DNA of 64,000 nt from assembly GCF_036885195.1 (NCBI RefSeq), contig NZ_CP133656.1, forward strand, positions 4,052,585-4,116,584, written 5' to 3'. The notes beneath the pieces are model-generated. The model was given only the letters and a program-made list of their open reading frames with translations. It was not told the origin of the DNA and ran no database searches. Numbering within the stretch: position 1 is the first letter of the stretch; each line of letters opens with the position of its first letter. The stretch is from Pectobacterium cacticida. GTDB lineage: Bacteria > Pseudomonadota > Gammaproteobacteria > Enterobacterales > Enterobacteriaceae. Made by a program: the position numbers and the translations under genes. Below are positions 45,002-53,461 of the stretch, piece after piece.

Positions 45002-47017
45002 ATGTCATTCATACGACTACGAAACCTCCTGATGTTGCTGGGGGTGCTAACGATTGCCGCCTGCGGGCATTCCGTTGACGTGAAATATCTCCCGCCGGAA
45101 GAACGCCCTATCCCGGTTAAAGAACAAGCCTGGAAAACTAATCAATACATTGTTATAGCCTATCACGATGTGGCTGATGGCGGCGCCGATCAACGTTTCA
45201 TGGCGGTACGAACCAGCGCGCTGAATGAACACTTTGTCTGGCTGAGAGAGCATGGCTACCATCCGGTATCGGTTGATGACATTCTGGCCGCCGGCGCGGG
45301 AGGTAAACCCCTTCCGGACCGGGCGGTATTACTGACATTTGATGATGGTTATAGCAGTTTCTATCACCGTGTTTACCCGCTGCTCAAAGCCTATGGTTGG
45401 CCGGCGGTATTGGCTCCCGTTGGGCGTTGGCTCGATACGCCTGAAAACCAACCCGTCGACTTTAGTGGCGTTCAAATACCGCGTAATCACTTTCTGACCT
45501 GGCAGCAAGTCCGTGAAATGTCACAATCCGGTCTGATAGAAATTGGGGCGCATACCTACGATCTGCATCATGGAATTCTCGCCAATCCGCAGGGAAATCT
45601 GGAGCCTGCTACCGTTACGCGCCGTTATTTCCCAGAGAGCAAACGCTACGAAACACGGGATGAATATCGTAAACGCGTGGCGCATGATACCGACCTCATT
45701 ACTAAAAAGGTCACTGATGCGGCGGGGAAAAAACCGCGGGTTTGGGTCTGGCCCTATGGCGCGGCAAGCGGGGAGGCGTTAAGCATTATTAAACAGAGCG
45801 GCTATCAACTCGCATTAACGCTGGGAGATGGGGTCGCCTCTGTCGACTCCCCTTATAATGTTCCTCGTATACTGATTAACAATAATCCTGATGTAGAGCA
45901 GTTTGCGCTGTTGGTTAGTGAGGTTCGCGAGCCAGAGGTTATCCGCGTCGCGCATATCGATTTGGATTACGTTTATGACACCGACAAAGCGCAGCAGTCT
46001 CGTAATATTGATGCGTTAATTCAACGCGTTGCCGACTTACGGATTAATACCGTTTATCTTCAGGCTTTTTCCGATCCGCAAGGGGATGGCAACGTACAGT
46101 CGTTGTATTTCCCTAATCGCTGGATGCCCGTTCGAGAGGATTTATTCAATCATGTCGCCTGGCAGCTAGCATCGCGGGCGCTTGTTCGTGTGTACGCCTG
46201 GATGCCGGTGCTGGCTTTTGATATGAATGATAAGACGCTGCAACGTGTTGAGCGGATTGATACTGAGAGCGGCCAGAGAAGTATTAACCCCCGCCAATAT
46301 CGACGATTATCGCTATGGGATGGGGAAGCTAGAAGACGAATCACTGATATCTATGAAGATCTTTCCTCCTACGCCATGTTCAATGGCATCTTATTCCATG
46401 ACGATGCCGTGCTTGCGGAAGATGAAGATGCAAGTTATCCGGCTATGCGGGCCTATCGGGAGGCCGGATTCCCCAACTCGATTGCCCAAATTCGTCGCGA
46501 CCCTCAGCTTACAGCACGCTGGACACGGTTCAAAAGTAAGGCGTTAACGGATTTTACGCTGGAGCTGGCACAGCGTGTGTATGACATTCGCGGTCCTCAA
46601 GTCTATACCGCACGTAACATTTTCGCCTTACCGATTATAGAACCAGACAGTGAAGCATGGTTCTCGCAAAATCTGGATGACTTCCTTAGCGCTTATGATT
46701 GGGTTGCTCCTATGGCGATGCCATTGATGGAAAATATTGCACCTGAGTCCAGGGAGGCGTGGTTACAACAATTGGTACAAAAAGTGGCTCTCCGGCCCGG
46801 CGCACTGAATAAAACCGTATTCGAACTTCAGGCGAGGGATTGGCGCATGGCAGGAGAACCGTGGTTGAAAACCGCGCAATTAGTGAAATGGATGACCCTG
46901 TTACAACACAATGGCGCGAAAAGTTACGGCTATTATCCGGATGATTTTCTAAATAACTCACCTGAATTAGAGAGTATCCGCCCCATGATTTCATCAGAAT
47001 GGTATCCACTGCCATGA
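45002..47017 (+). CDS. pgaB: PNAG N-deacetylase and glycoside hydrolase lipoprotein
   Basis: PgaB partly deacetylates PNAG in the periplasm so that it can be exported. The 671-residue protein is a lipoprotein with lipobox IAAC (Cys21). The NodB deacetylase domain has YHDVADGG, the TFDDGYSSFYHRVYPLL motif and HTYDLHHG (metal His pair). The C-terminal glycoside hydrolase domain has HIDLDYVYDTD and YAWMPVLAFDM. ATG 45002 follows GGAG at good spacing. The stop overlaps pgaC (ATGA). Confidence 0.95.
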   Translation: MSFIRLRNLLMLLGVLTIAACGHSVDVKYLPPEERPIPVKEQAWKTNQYIVIAYHDVADGGADQRFMAVRTSALNEHFVWLREHGYHPVSVDDILAAGAGGKPLPDRAVLLTFDDGYSSFYHRVYPLLKAYGWPAVLAPVGRWLDTPENQPVDFSGVQIPRNHFLTWQQVREMSQSGLIEIGAHTYDLHHGILANPQGNLEPATVTRRYFPESKRYETRDEYRKRVAHDTDLITKKVTDAAGKKPRVWVWPYGAASGEALSIIKQSGYQLALTLGDGVASVDSPYNVPRILINNNPDVEQFALLVSEVREPEVIRVAHIDLDYVYDTDKAQQSRNIDALIQRVADLRINTVYLQAFSDPQGDGNVQSLYFPNRWMPVREDLFNHVAWQLASRALVRVYAWMPVLAFDMNDKTLQRVERIDTESGQRSINPRQYRRLSLWDGEARRRITDIYEDLSSYAMFNGILFHDDAVLAEDEDASYPAMRAYREAGFPNSIAQIRRDPQLTARWTRFKSKALTDFTLELAQRVYDIRGPQVYTARNIFALPIIEPDSEAWFSQNLDDFLSAYDWVAPMAMPLMENIAPESREAWLQQLVQKVALRPGALNKTVFELQARDWRMAGEPWLKTAQLVKWMTLLQHNGAKSYGYYPDDFLNNSPELESIRPMISSEWYPLP

Positions 47018-48342
47018 TAGAGCGAATTTTAGCATCCTTAATATTGTGTCTGATGCTTGGCATCCCTTTTGGCGCGATGTTCTCTTTTACGGGGGACGTC
47101 GTTCTCAACTTCACTTTTTTCTGGCCCTTATTCATGTCAGGGCTATGGATAACGGGAGGGCTGTATTTCTGGTTTCACTATGAACGCCACTGGCGCTGGG
47201 GAGAAGGGGTGATACCGGATGAACCTGCCGGACGTCCGCTAGTGTCAATCCTGATACCTTGCTATAACGAAGGCCCGAATGTGCGGGAAACCATCGAAGC
47301 AGCGCTAGCGCAACGTTATACCCATATCGAAGTGATAGCGGTGAATGACGGATCTAATGATGATACCGGCGGCGAACTCGATCGATTGGCGGGCCGCTAT
47401 GACAAGCTGCGTGTCATTCATCTGGCGCATAACCAGGGAAAAGCGTTAGCGCTACAAGCGGCGTGCGCCGCTGCCAGAAGCGATCTGCTCGTCTGTATTG
47501 ATGGCGATGCGCTTCTCGATCCCGATGCCGTAGCCTATTTAGTCAATCCATTGATCAATAATCCACGGGTTGGCGCGGTAACGGGGAACCCAAGGATAAG
47601 AACGCGATCGACGCTGATAGGACGTATTCAGGTCGGTGAGTTTTCCTCAATTATCGGCTTGATTAAACGGACGCAACGGGCTTATGGCAAAGTCTTCACC
47701 GTCTCTGGCGTCATCGCCGCTTTTCGTCGCAGCGCGCTGGCGGAGGTTGGTTATTGGAGCCCCGAAATGATCACCGAAGATATCGATATTAGCTGGAAGC
47801 TTCAATTGCGCCATTGGTCGATATTTTTTGAACCGAGGGCATTATGCTGGATTTTGATGCCGGAAAAACTGTCTGGCTTATGGAAACAACGGTTACGGTG
47901 GGCGCAAGGCGGCGCTGAAGTCTTTTTAAAAAATTTCCGCCATTTATGGTCATGGCGCTATCGCCGAATGTGGCCATTATTCCTAGAATATTCTATTTCG
48001 ATATTATGGGCCTTCACCTACGCCGTCAGCGTTTTATTATATTTATTAGGCTTTTTTGTCGAATTGCCGAAAGAGATTCGTGTGGAGACGCTTTTCCCTC
48101 CCGCCTTTACCGGCATGATGCTTGGCGTTGTTTGTTTAATCCAATTTGCGGTCAGTATGTTGATTGAACGGCGTTATGAGAGAGACATTGGTAAATATCT
48201 ATTCTGGGTCATCTGGTATCCCATGGTGTATTGGACATTGAGCCTGTTTACCAGTCTGGTCAGCTTTCCAAAGGTTATGCTGCGTTCCCGCCAAAAACGC
48301 GCGCGTTGGGAAAGCCCGGATCGTGGCATAGAAAGAGGATAA
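47014..48342 (+). CDS. pgaC: PNAG synthase, GT2 glycosyltransferase
   Basis: This 442-residue inner-membrane processive GT2 enzyme polymerises UDP-GlcNAc. Motifs in order: PCYNEGPNVRETIEAAL, NDGSNDDT, CIDGDALLDPDAV (DxD), TEDIDISWKLQLR and QRLRWAQGG (QxxRW). Membrane helices lie at both ends. The start MIERILASLILCLMLG overlaps the pgaB stop by four bases; an in-frame reading five codons longer is unlikely. It acts together with PgaD and is switched on by c-di-GMP. Confidence 0.96.
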   Translation: MIERILASLILCLMLGIPFGAMFSFTGDVVLNFTFFWPLFMSGLWITGGLYFWFHYERHWRWGEGVIPDEPAGRPLVSILIPCYNEGPNVRETIEAALAQRYTHIEVIAVNDGSNDDTGGELDRLAGRYDKLRVIHLAHNQGKALALQAACAAARSDLLVCIDGDALLDPDAVAYLVNPLINNPRVGAVTGNPRIRTRSTLIGRIQVGEFSSIIGLIKRTQRAYGKVFTVSGVIAAFRRSALAEVGYWSPEMITEDIDISWKLQLRHWSIFFEPRALCWILMPEKLSGLWKQRLRWAQGGAEVFLKNFRHLWSWRYRRMWPLFLEYSISILWAFTYAVSVLLYLLGFFVELPKEIRVETLFPPAFTGMMLGVVCLIQFAVSMLIERRYERDIGKYLFWVIWYPMVYWTLSLFTSLVSFPKVMLRSRQKRARWESPDRGIERG

Positions 48343-48345
48343 ATC

Positions 48346-48768
48346 ATGTATTCACCGTTAATTATTACTGAAAGACATTGGTTTCCACTCCTTATCGATG
48401 CTTTCCTGACACTCTGTGGATGGGGAATATTTATTTGGTTATTTTCCGAAGTTTTCCTCAGCGTGGTTTTGGATAATGTTGTATCCGAGCAGTCTTTCTT
48501 AACGCTAGAGAAGGGGACGATATCAATACCCTTATTCATATTCCTGGTCAATGCGTTGATATTAATTTCCTGGGGGAAATTAGAACAATATCGCTATCGA
48601 ATCAGAAAAGAGCAAAGAACGCGTGCCGATGCGCTGGATACCAAACACATTGCCAGCAGTTTTTCTTTATCGGATAGTTTTGTTCAGGAATTGAACCGTA
48701 ATAAAATCCAGCGCATTTGGCATAACGAACACGGAAACATTATTAGCGTCGATAATTTATCGTCGTGA
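48346..48768 (+). CDS. pgaD: PNAG synthase accessory subunit
   Basis: This 140-residue protein has two membrane helices (about residues 17-45 and 62-82) and a basic cytoplasmic tail (RYRIRKEQRTRADA). E. coli PgaD is 137 residues, and binds c-di-GMP jointly with PgaC. It begins three bases after the pgaC stop. No strong terminator follows; the next 180 bp contain a palindromic repeat. Confidence 0.92.
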   Translation: MYSPLIITERHWFPLLIDAFLTLCGWGIFIWLFSEVFLSVVLDNVVSEQSFLTLEKGTISIPLFIFLVNALILISWGKLEQYRYRIRKEQRTRADALDTKHIASSFSLSDSFVQELNRNKIQRIWHNEHGNIISVDNLSS

Positions 48769-48850
48769 CTCACGAAAATGTACCTTAGCTTTATGGCGGT
48801 AGAGGGCAAGCGTGAATAAGCAGCTAACGCTGAAATCTCCGCCAACTTTC

Positions 48851-48890
48851 TAAGAGCCTATCCCAGTCGCCCTACCGGAATAGGTTCTAA
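48851..48890. repeat. Short palindromic repeat (GCCTATCCCA family)
   Basis: TAAGAGCCTATCCCAGT (48851-48867) and ACCGGAATAGGTTCTAA (48874-48890) are inverted with 13 of 17 positions matching. It looks like both ends of the 41072 element with the middle deleted. It lies between convergent pgaD and the acyltransferase and may also end transcription. Confidence 0.62.
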
Positions 48891-48950
48891 GCATGGCGCT
48901 TTCAGAAAAAGTATCTGACCTTAAACGTATCGTGCAGCGTTGAAAAGGGA

Positions 48951-50126
48951 TCAGTTCCGCCATTTCCCAGTATTGATGAACTTTGAACAGGGTAATTCGA
49001 CGAAGCGGTATAATAACCACCCACAGAACATACAGATTAATAAGCTTAATAAGATAATCAGGCTGGCGCCTAAGAATCCATATTTTTCACCATTAATCCA
49101 TTCTTTAATTAAGTTGAGAATCAAGAAATGAATCATGTAGAACCCGAAGGAAATATTACCTAAATATAGCATAGGTTTGGATTGTAGGAAGGAGTGCTGT
49201 TTTCTTAGATCACTCTCCGCGAGAGAACCGATGAGCAAAATTAATGGAATTAAAGTGATAAGATTAAAGCTGAACTGTAATGGTATGAACACATTTACAA
49301 AGTAAATAATAATGGCTAATATTATCCCGGTGTTGGCAGACATGGAAAACCATTTGCCTTCAATGATAACACGCGATAATAACATACCTATAATAGGTTC
49401 AATTATACGCGTTAGAGGAAAGGTATATGAAAGCCACCACTGTAATTCTCGGATATCTAAAGGCCAATTGCGTATTGGGTCGGATGATCTGGTAGAGGAA
49501 TACACAACCAGTTGTATGGCAATCATTATGAGATAAAGAATTCCAATTGAAAGCCATAGATATTTCGGATCTATTTTAATTATTACTTTATATAAAAAAG
49601 GGAAAGCAAGATAAAATAAAACAATTGTACAAAGGAACCAACTTGGCGTATTCCCGCCTATAAAATTGTCTTCATTTGGAATCCAGGACTGAATAAGAAG
49701 GGCATTGGGTAGCCAGATGTCAATTTGATTAATTCCGATTACTCCTGTAGCAATAAAGAGGAACATAACAAAAATATTAACAGGATATATTTTTGCAAGG
49801 CGTTTTTTATAGAAATTAAATGTATTATCTATCGGTTTGTAGGACCAAACCATAACAAAACCACTTAAAATAAAAAAGAATGAGACGCACATCCACCCTG
49901 ATTTGCTAAAGAAATAGGCGTTAGCATTGGCAATGGTTTGGTTAGCAAATGGGTTGAGTACGTTGTCTAAAGAGGCATGAAAAAAAAATACAAAAATAGC
50001 AGCAATAATGCGAATGCCATTCAACGAGGGTAAACTGGGGAAAAAGCCTTTCTCATTTCTTTTTATGTTTAATTTTCCATTATACTTATTATTTATTCTC
50101 CCATCTTTTTTTATGTCGCTTGCCAT
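48951..50126 (-). CDS. Acyltransferase 3 family membrane protein
   Basis: This 391-residue OafA/YrhL-type O-acyltransferase has about ten hydrophobic helices. The catalytic-type His is in IFVFFFHASL near residue 50, after LNGIRIIAAI. Related motifs are SFFFILSGFVMVWS and FISFGFYMIHFL-like LGNISFGFYMIH. The start at 50126 has a perfect AGGAGGAAAT before it; 13 extra in-frame codons upstream are unlikely. The gene is distinctly AT-rich, a sign of transfer. It is convergent with pgaABCD and could modify a surface polysaccharide; the target is unknown. Confidence 0.87.
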   Translation of the reverse strand: MASDIKKDGRINNKYNGKLNIKRNEKGFFPSLPSLNGIRIIAAIFVFFFHASLDNVLNPFANQTIANANAYFFSKSGWMCVSFFFILSGFVMVWSYKPIDNTFNFYKKRLAKIYPVNIFVMFLFIATGVIGINQIDIWLPNALLIQSWIPNEDNFIGGNTPSWFLCTIVLFYLAFPFLYKVIIKIDPKYLWLSIGILYLIMIAIQLVVYSSTRSSDPIRNWPLDIRELQWWLSYTFPLTRIIEPIIGMLLSRVIIEGKWFSMSANTGIILAIIIYFVNVFIPLQFSFNLITLIPLILLIGSLAESDLRKQHSFLQSKPMLYLGNISFGFYMIHFLILNLIKEWINGEKYGFLGASLIILLSLLICMFCGWLLYRFVELPCSKFINTGKWRN

Positions 50127-50590
50127 ATTTCCTCCTAAATGAAAATTAAAAATGTTTATTACCACAATTAAATTGATTTATGATGAATTTGATGATTACA
50201 ACATTATTTGTCGAATTATAAATAAATCACCGGCTTATGACATTTTAATCCTCCCGCCATGAAGTTTTCGAAAACAATCGATGAAATATTTTTCGCATAA
50301 TTATATGTTCCTAATAATTACCACCCTAATTATTTGGAATACCTAAAACCAGAAGAATTAATTAACCACTCTTCCTCACAATTAATACCTGTTTTTGTGT
50401 TTTTGCAATAATTTTGTGAAAAATTAAAGTATTAAATGTTAATATTTTGTTTGATCATGGTATTGATAGCGATAACGCCGTAACGAATGCTGCCCCATTT
50501 TCTAAATGATCGCTGGCGGCGTTTATCAATTTATGGACACAAAAATCCCTGGCTCTCGATGGAAGCGAATAAACATCGATGGAACAAAAA
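50127..50590. other. AT-rich gene-free region upstream of the acyltransferase
   Basis: These 464 bases hold the acyltransferase promoter. A 12-bp perfect palindrome GTTTTCGAAAAC is at 50264-50275, about 140 bp upstream of the start, a possible operator. I see no gene, and the right side runs into the terminator at 50591. Confidence 0.5.
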
Positions 50591-50619
50591 ATCCCGCATA
50601 ACAGAGCGCTATGCGGGAT
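50584..50619 (-). terminator. Minus-strand terminator, probably the original mnmE terminator
   Basis: ATCCCGCATA (50591-50600) and TATGCGGGAT (50610-50619) form a perfect 10-bp stem. On the minus strand it is followed by TTTTTTG. No minus-strand gene ends just upstream of it apart from island sequence. It lies 35 bp past the attachment repeat, so joining the two repeats would place it right behind mnmE. Confidence 0.85.
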
Positions 50620-50653
50620 GTGTGGATGTAAGTGGACGCTTACAGACTTAGCG

Positions 50654-50669
50654 TTACTTCGATACAGAA
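50654..50669 (-). other. Distal attachment site of the mnmE island
   Basis: TTACTTCGATACAGAA at 50654-50669 matches the mnmE 3' end TTACTTCCCGATACAGAA (59518-59535) in the same orientation, lacking only CC. The 2-bp difference may be drift, or reflect a different original att core. It marks the chromosomal end of the island. Confidence 0.75.
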
Positions 50670-50730
50670 GCTGGAAAATCGAACTAACTCGTTAATCTAT
50701 CAGCGATACGTTACCTTGAAGACATGGCTA

Positions 50731-52045
50731 GAGACTGTAATTTAAATTGTGTATCTGCCTGTTTTTGATATGTTCAATTCAACAACAGAGACAGGCTAAT
50801 TATGGACGAAAAGAAACTCAAAGCACTCGCTGCTGAACTGGCTAAAGGCCTTAAAACCGAAGCTGACCTGAATGCGTTTTCTCGTATGCTGACAAAGCTT
50901 ACCGTCGAAACAGCACTCAATGCTGAGTTAACCGAGCACCTCGGGCACGAGAAAAATGCCCCAAAATCAGGCTCGAATACCCGCAACGGCTATTCATCTA
51001 AAACCCTGCTGTGCGATGACGGCGAGCTTGAAATCAACACGCCACGTGACCGTGAAAGCACCTTTGAACCGCAGTTAATAAAGAAAAATCAGACTCGCAT
51101 CACGCAGATGGACAGCCAGATTTTATCCCTCTATGCCAAGGGCATGACCACGCGGGAAATCGTCGCCACGTTCAAAGAAATGTACGATGCCGATGTCTCT
51201 CCTGCGCTGATATCTAAAGTGACCGACGCCGTTAAAGAGCAAGTCACTGAATGGCAAAACCGTCCGTTAGACTCACTGTATCCCATTGTTTATCTTGACT
51301 GTATTGTGGTGAAAGTTCGTCATGGCGGCAGTGTCATCAATAAATCGGTGTTCCTTGCGCTGGGCATCAACACCGACGGCCAGAAAGAACTGCTGGGCAT
51401 GTGGCTGGCGGAAAATGAAGGGGCGAAGTTCTGGTTGAACGTGCTGACAGAGCTTAAGAACCGGGGGCTTCAGGACATTCTCATTGCCTGCGTGGACGGT
51501 CTGAAGGGCTTCCCGGAAGCCATCAACAGCGTCTATCCGCAGACCCATATTCAGTTATGCATTATCCACATGGTGCGCAACAGCCTGAAATACGTCTCAT
51601 GGAAGGATTACAAAGCAGTCACCAGCGGGTTGAAAGCCGTGTATCAGGCCCCGACAGAGGAAGCGGCGCTGATGGCGCTGGACAAGTTTTCTGGCGTCTG
51701 GGATGAAAAATACCCGCAAATCAGCAAGAGTTGGCGCACGCACTGGGAAAATCTCAATACATTCTTTGGCTACCCGCCCGATATCCGTAAGGCCATCTAC
51801 ACCACGAATGCCATCGAATCGTTGAACAGCGTCATTCGTCAGGCGATAAAGAAACGCAAAGTGTTCCCAACAGACGATTCGGTACGGAAAGTGATTTATC
51901 TGGCGATCGAGTCGGCCTCGAAAAAATGGAGCATGCCGATACAGAACTGGCGGCTGGCGATGAGCCGTTTTATTATCGAGTTCGGTGACCGCCTGAGCGA
52001 TCACCTTTAATACGGTGGCAGTTACACAGAATTACGGACAGGCTC
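50731..52045 (+). mobile_element. IS256-family insertion sequence, copy 1
   Basis: A 1315-bp element. The ends GAGACTGTAATT... (left) and, read inwards, GAGCCTGTCCGT... (right) match at 20 of 29 positions. It is flanked by a perfect 8-bp target duplication, CATGGCTA, at 50723-50730 and 52046-52053, the size known for the family. It lies 61 bp inside the island from the distal attachment site and has one intact transposase. Confidence 0.95.
50802..52010 (+). CDS. IS256-family transposase, copy 1
   Basis: This 402-residue mutator-type DDE transposase has the catalytic residues in VYLDCIVVKVRHGG (first D), ACVDGLKGFPEAI (second D) and YTTNAIESLNSVIRQAIKKR (E). The zinc-like/helical N-terminus includes AELTEHLGHEKN and GSNTRNGYSSKTL, typical of the family. 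It is full length with no frameshift, so the element may still move. Its protein is identical to copy 2 at 53497-54705. Confidence 0.97.
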   Translation: MDEKKLKALAAELAKGLKTEADLNAFSRMLTKLTVETALNAELTEHLGHEKNAPKSGSNTRNGYSSKTLLCDDGELEINTPRDRESTFEPQLIKKNQTRITQMDSQILSLYAKGMTTREIVATFKEMYDADVSPALISKVTDAVKEQVTEWQNRPLDSLYPIVYLDCIVVKVRHGGSVINKSVFLALGINTDGQKELLGMWLAENEGAKFWLNVLTELKNRGLQDILIACVDGLKGFPEAINSVYPQTHIQLCIIHMVRNSLKYVSWKDYKAVTSGLKAVYQAPTEEAALMALDKFSGVWDEKYPQISKSWRTHWENLNTFFGYPPDIRKAIYTTNAIESLNSVIRQAIKKRKVFPTDDSVRKVIYLAIESASKKWSMPIQNWRLAMSRFIIEFGDRLSDHL

Positions 52046-52109
52046 CATGGCTATGGGCACATTCAAGGACACAAAAGTATATAATGAATAACCTGTATTA
52101 GCTCAGACC

Positions 52110-53278
52110 TGATCTGACAATTACCGGTTATTTATACAGGTATCTGTCAGATTACATCTGGCCTAAATTTTTCTCAGACCAGATGCGCTTTCCATCAAGT
52201 AATGTTTCCATTGGCGTCCGGCCACAGCACATTTTCCCCTGATGAGTTCGCTCATTATTATAGTGAGCCAGCCATTCATCAAGATCCGATTGTAATGTGT
52301 CGAGAGCACCATACAACTTTTTGCGGAACGTCACCTGATAAAACTCATTCAGTATCGTTTTATGGAACCGCTCGCAGATGCCGTTGGTCTGCGGTGACAT
52401 TGCCTTCGTTTTCGTATGCTCAATGTCATTTATCGCCAGATAAAGCTGGTAATCATGCTGCTCCACTTTGCCGCAGAACTCAGTGCCCCTGTCGGTCAGT
52501 ATCCTCAGCATCGGTAGCCCCTGAGACTCATAAAATGGCAGCACACGATCATTCAGTAAATCAGCCGCTGTAATCGGTGTTTTAGTGACGTAGAGCTTGC
52601 AGTGTGCCACTTTCGAGTACGTATCAACGAACGTCTGCTGATAGATACGCCCGACGCCTTTCAGGTTGCCTACATAGAACGTGTCCTGTGAACCCAGATA
52701 ACCCGGATGAGCGGTTTCAATCTCACCACAGGCTTCATCATCACTGGCTTTACGTTCCAGCGCTGCGATCTGGCTGTCAGTCAGTTCAATGCCGTCACGG
52801 GCCACTTTTTCTTCCAGTGCTTTCAGGCGTTTTTTGAAGTTCTCAAGGTTATGACGTAACCAGACAGAACGGACACCACTGCCGGAGATAAAAACGCCCT
52901 GTTTACGCAGCTCGTTGCTGGTCCTGTGCTGGCCGTGAGCCGGGAATGCGACAGCATAATCAACAACAGCCCGCTCAGTGACCTCATCGGTTCGGTTCTT
53001 AAGGTTAGGGGCACGACGGCTGCGATTTATCAACGCATCCACGCCACCTTCCTCGGCCAGCTCGCGATATCGGTAAAACGTATCGCGAGAGACGCCCATG
53101 ATTTTGCAGGCTTTCGACACGTTACTGAGTTCTTCAGCCAGATTGAGCAAACCGGCTTTGTGTTTGATGATGGGATTGTTAGTATGAAGCATGAGAGTTA
53201 CCTCGCGTTTTGTATAAGGATTCGACACCCATATCAAAACCGGTAACTCTCAACCTTTCAAGGTCATGTGTCAGATCA
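52110..53278 (-). mobile_element. IS481-family insertion sequence
   Basis: A 1169-bp element with inverted ends TGATCTGACA (52110-52119) and TGTCAGATCA (53269-53278). Beyond ten bases the ends diverge. I find no target duplication, and the sequence left of it does not continue the gene broken on its right. A neighbouring deletion is likely. One intact transposase is encoded on the minus strand. Confidence 0.82.
52152..53192 (-). CDS. IS481-family transposase
   Basis: This 346-residue protein has an N-terminal HTH (SNVSKACKIMGVSRDTFYRYRE) and an rve integrase core with the DDE residues in TFVDTYSKVAH, ILTDRGTEFCG and QTNGICERFHKTILNEFY. ATG 53192 is chosen because GAGGTAAC precedes it; 15 in-frame codons upstream are unlikely. 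It is intact. It is not related to the flanking IS256 copies. Confidence 0.94.
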   Translation of the reverse strand: MLHTNNPIIKHKAGLLNLAEELSNVSKACKIMGVSRDTFYRYRELAEEGGVDALINRSRRAPNLKNRTDEVTERAVVDYAVAFPAHGQHRTSNELRKQGVFISGSGVRSVWLRHNLENFKKRLKALEEKVARDGIELTDSQIAALERKASDDEACGEIETAHPGYLGSQDTFYVGNLKGVGRIYQQTFVDTYSKVAHCKLYVTKTPITAADLLNDRVLPFYESQGLPMLRILTDRGTEFCGKVEQHDYQLYLAINDIEHTKTKAMSPQTNGICERFHKTILNEFYQVTFRKKLYGALDTLQSDLDEWLAHYNNERTHQGKMCCGRTPMETLLDGKRIWSEKNLGQM

Positions 53279-53461
53279 AGTCGCGACTAATACACTTAAA
53301 CTCATTATAAACCCAGAAAATTTCCAATTTCATCTCTCGCAGCCTAACACGGCAACCAAAGTGGCCCGGATACCCTGGTGAGTCTTTCCTTCTATGAGCT
53401 CGGTTGTGCTGCCAATACAGGTCGGCTATTCGCTGGGCAATATAGTAATAACGTAGCTGTT

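Noticed and set aside
50688..50748. Short open end of a gene (ending at the sequence joined across copy 1 of IS256)
   Set aside because: After removing the IS the frame is only about 26 codons between stops, too short to support a gene.
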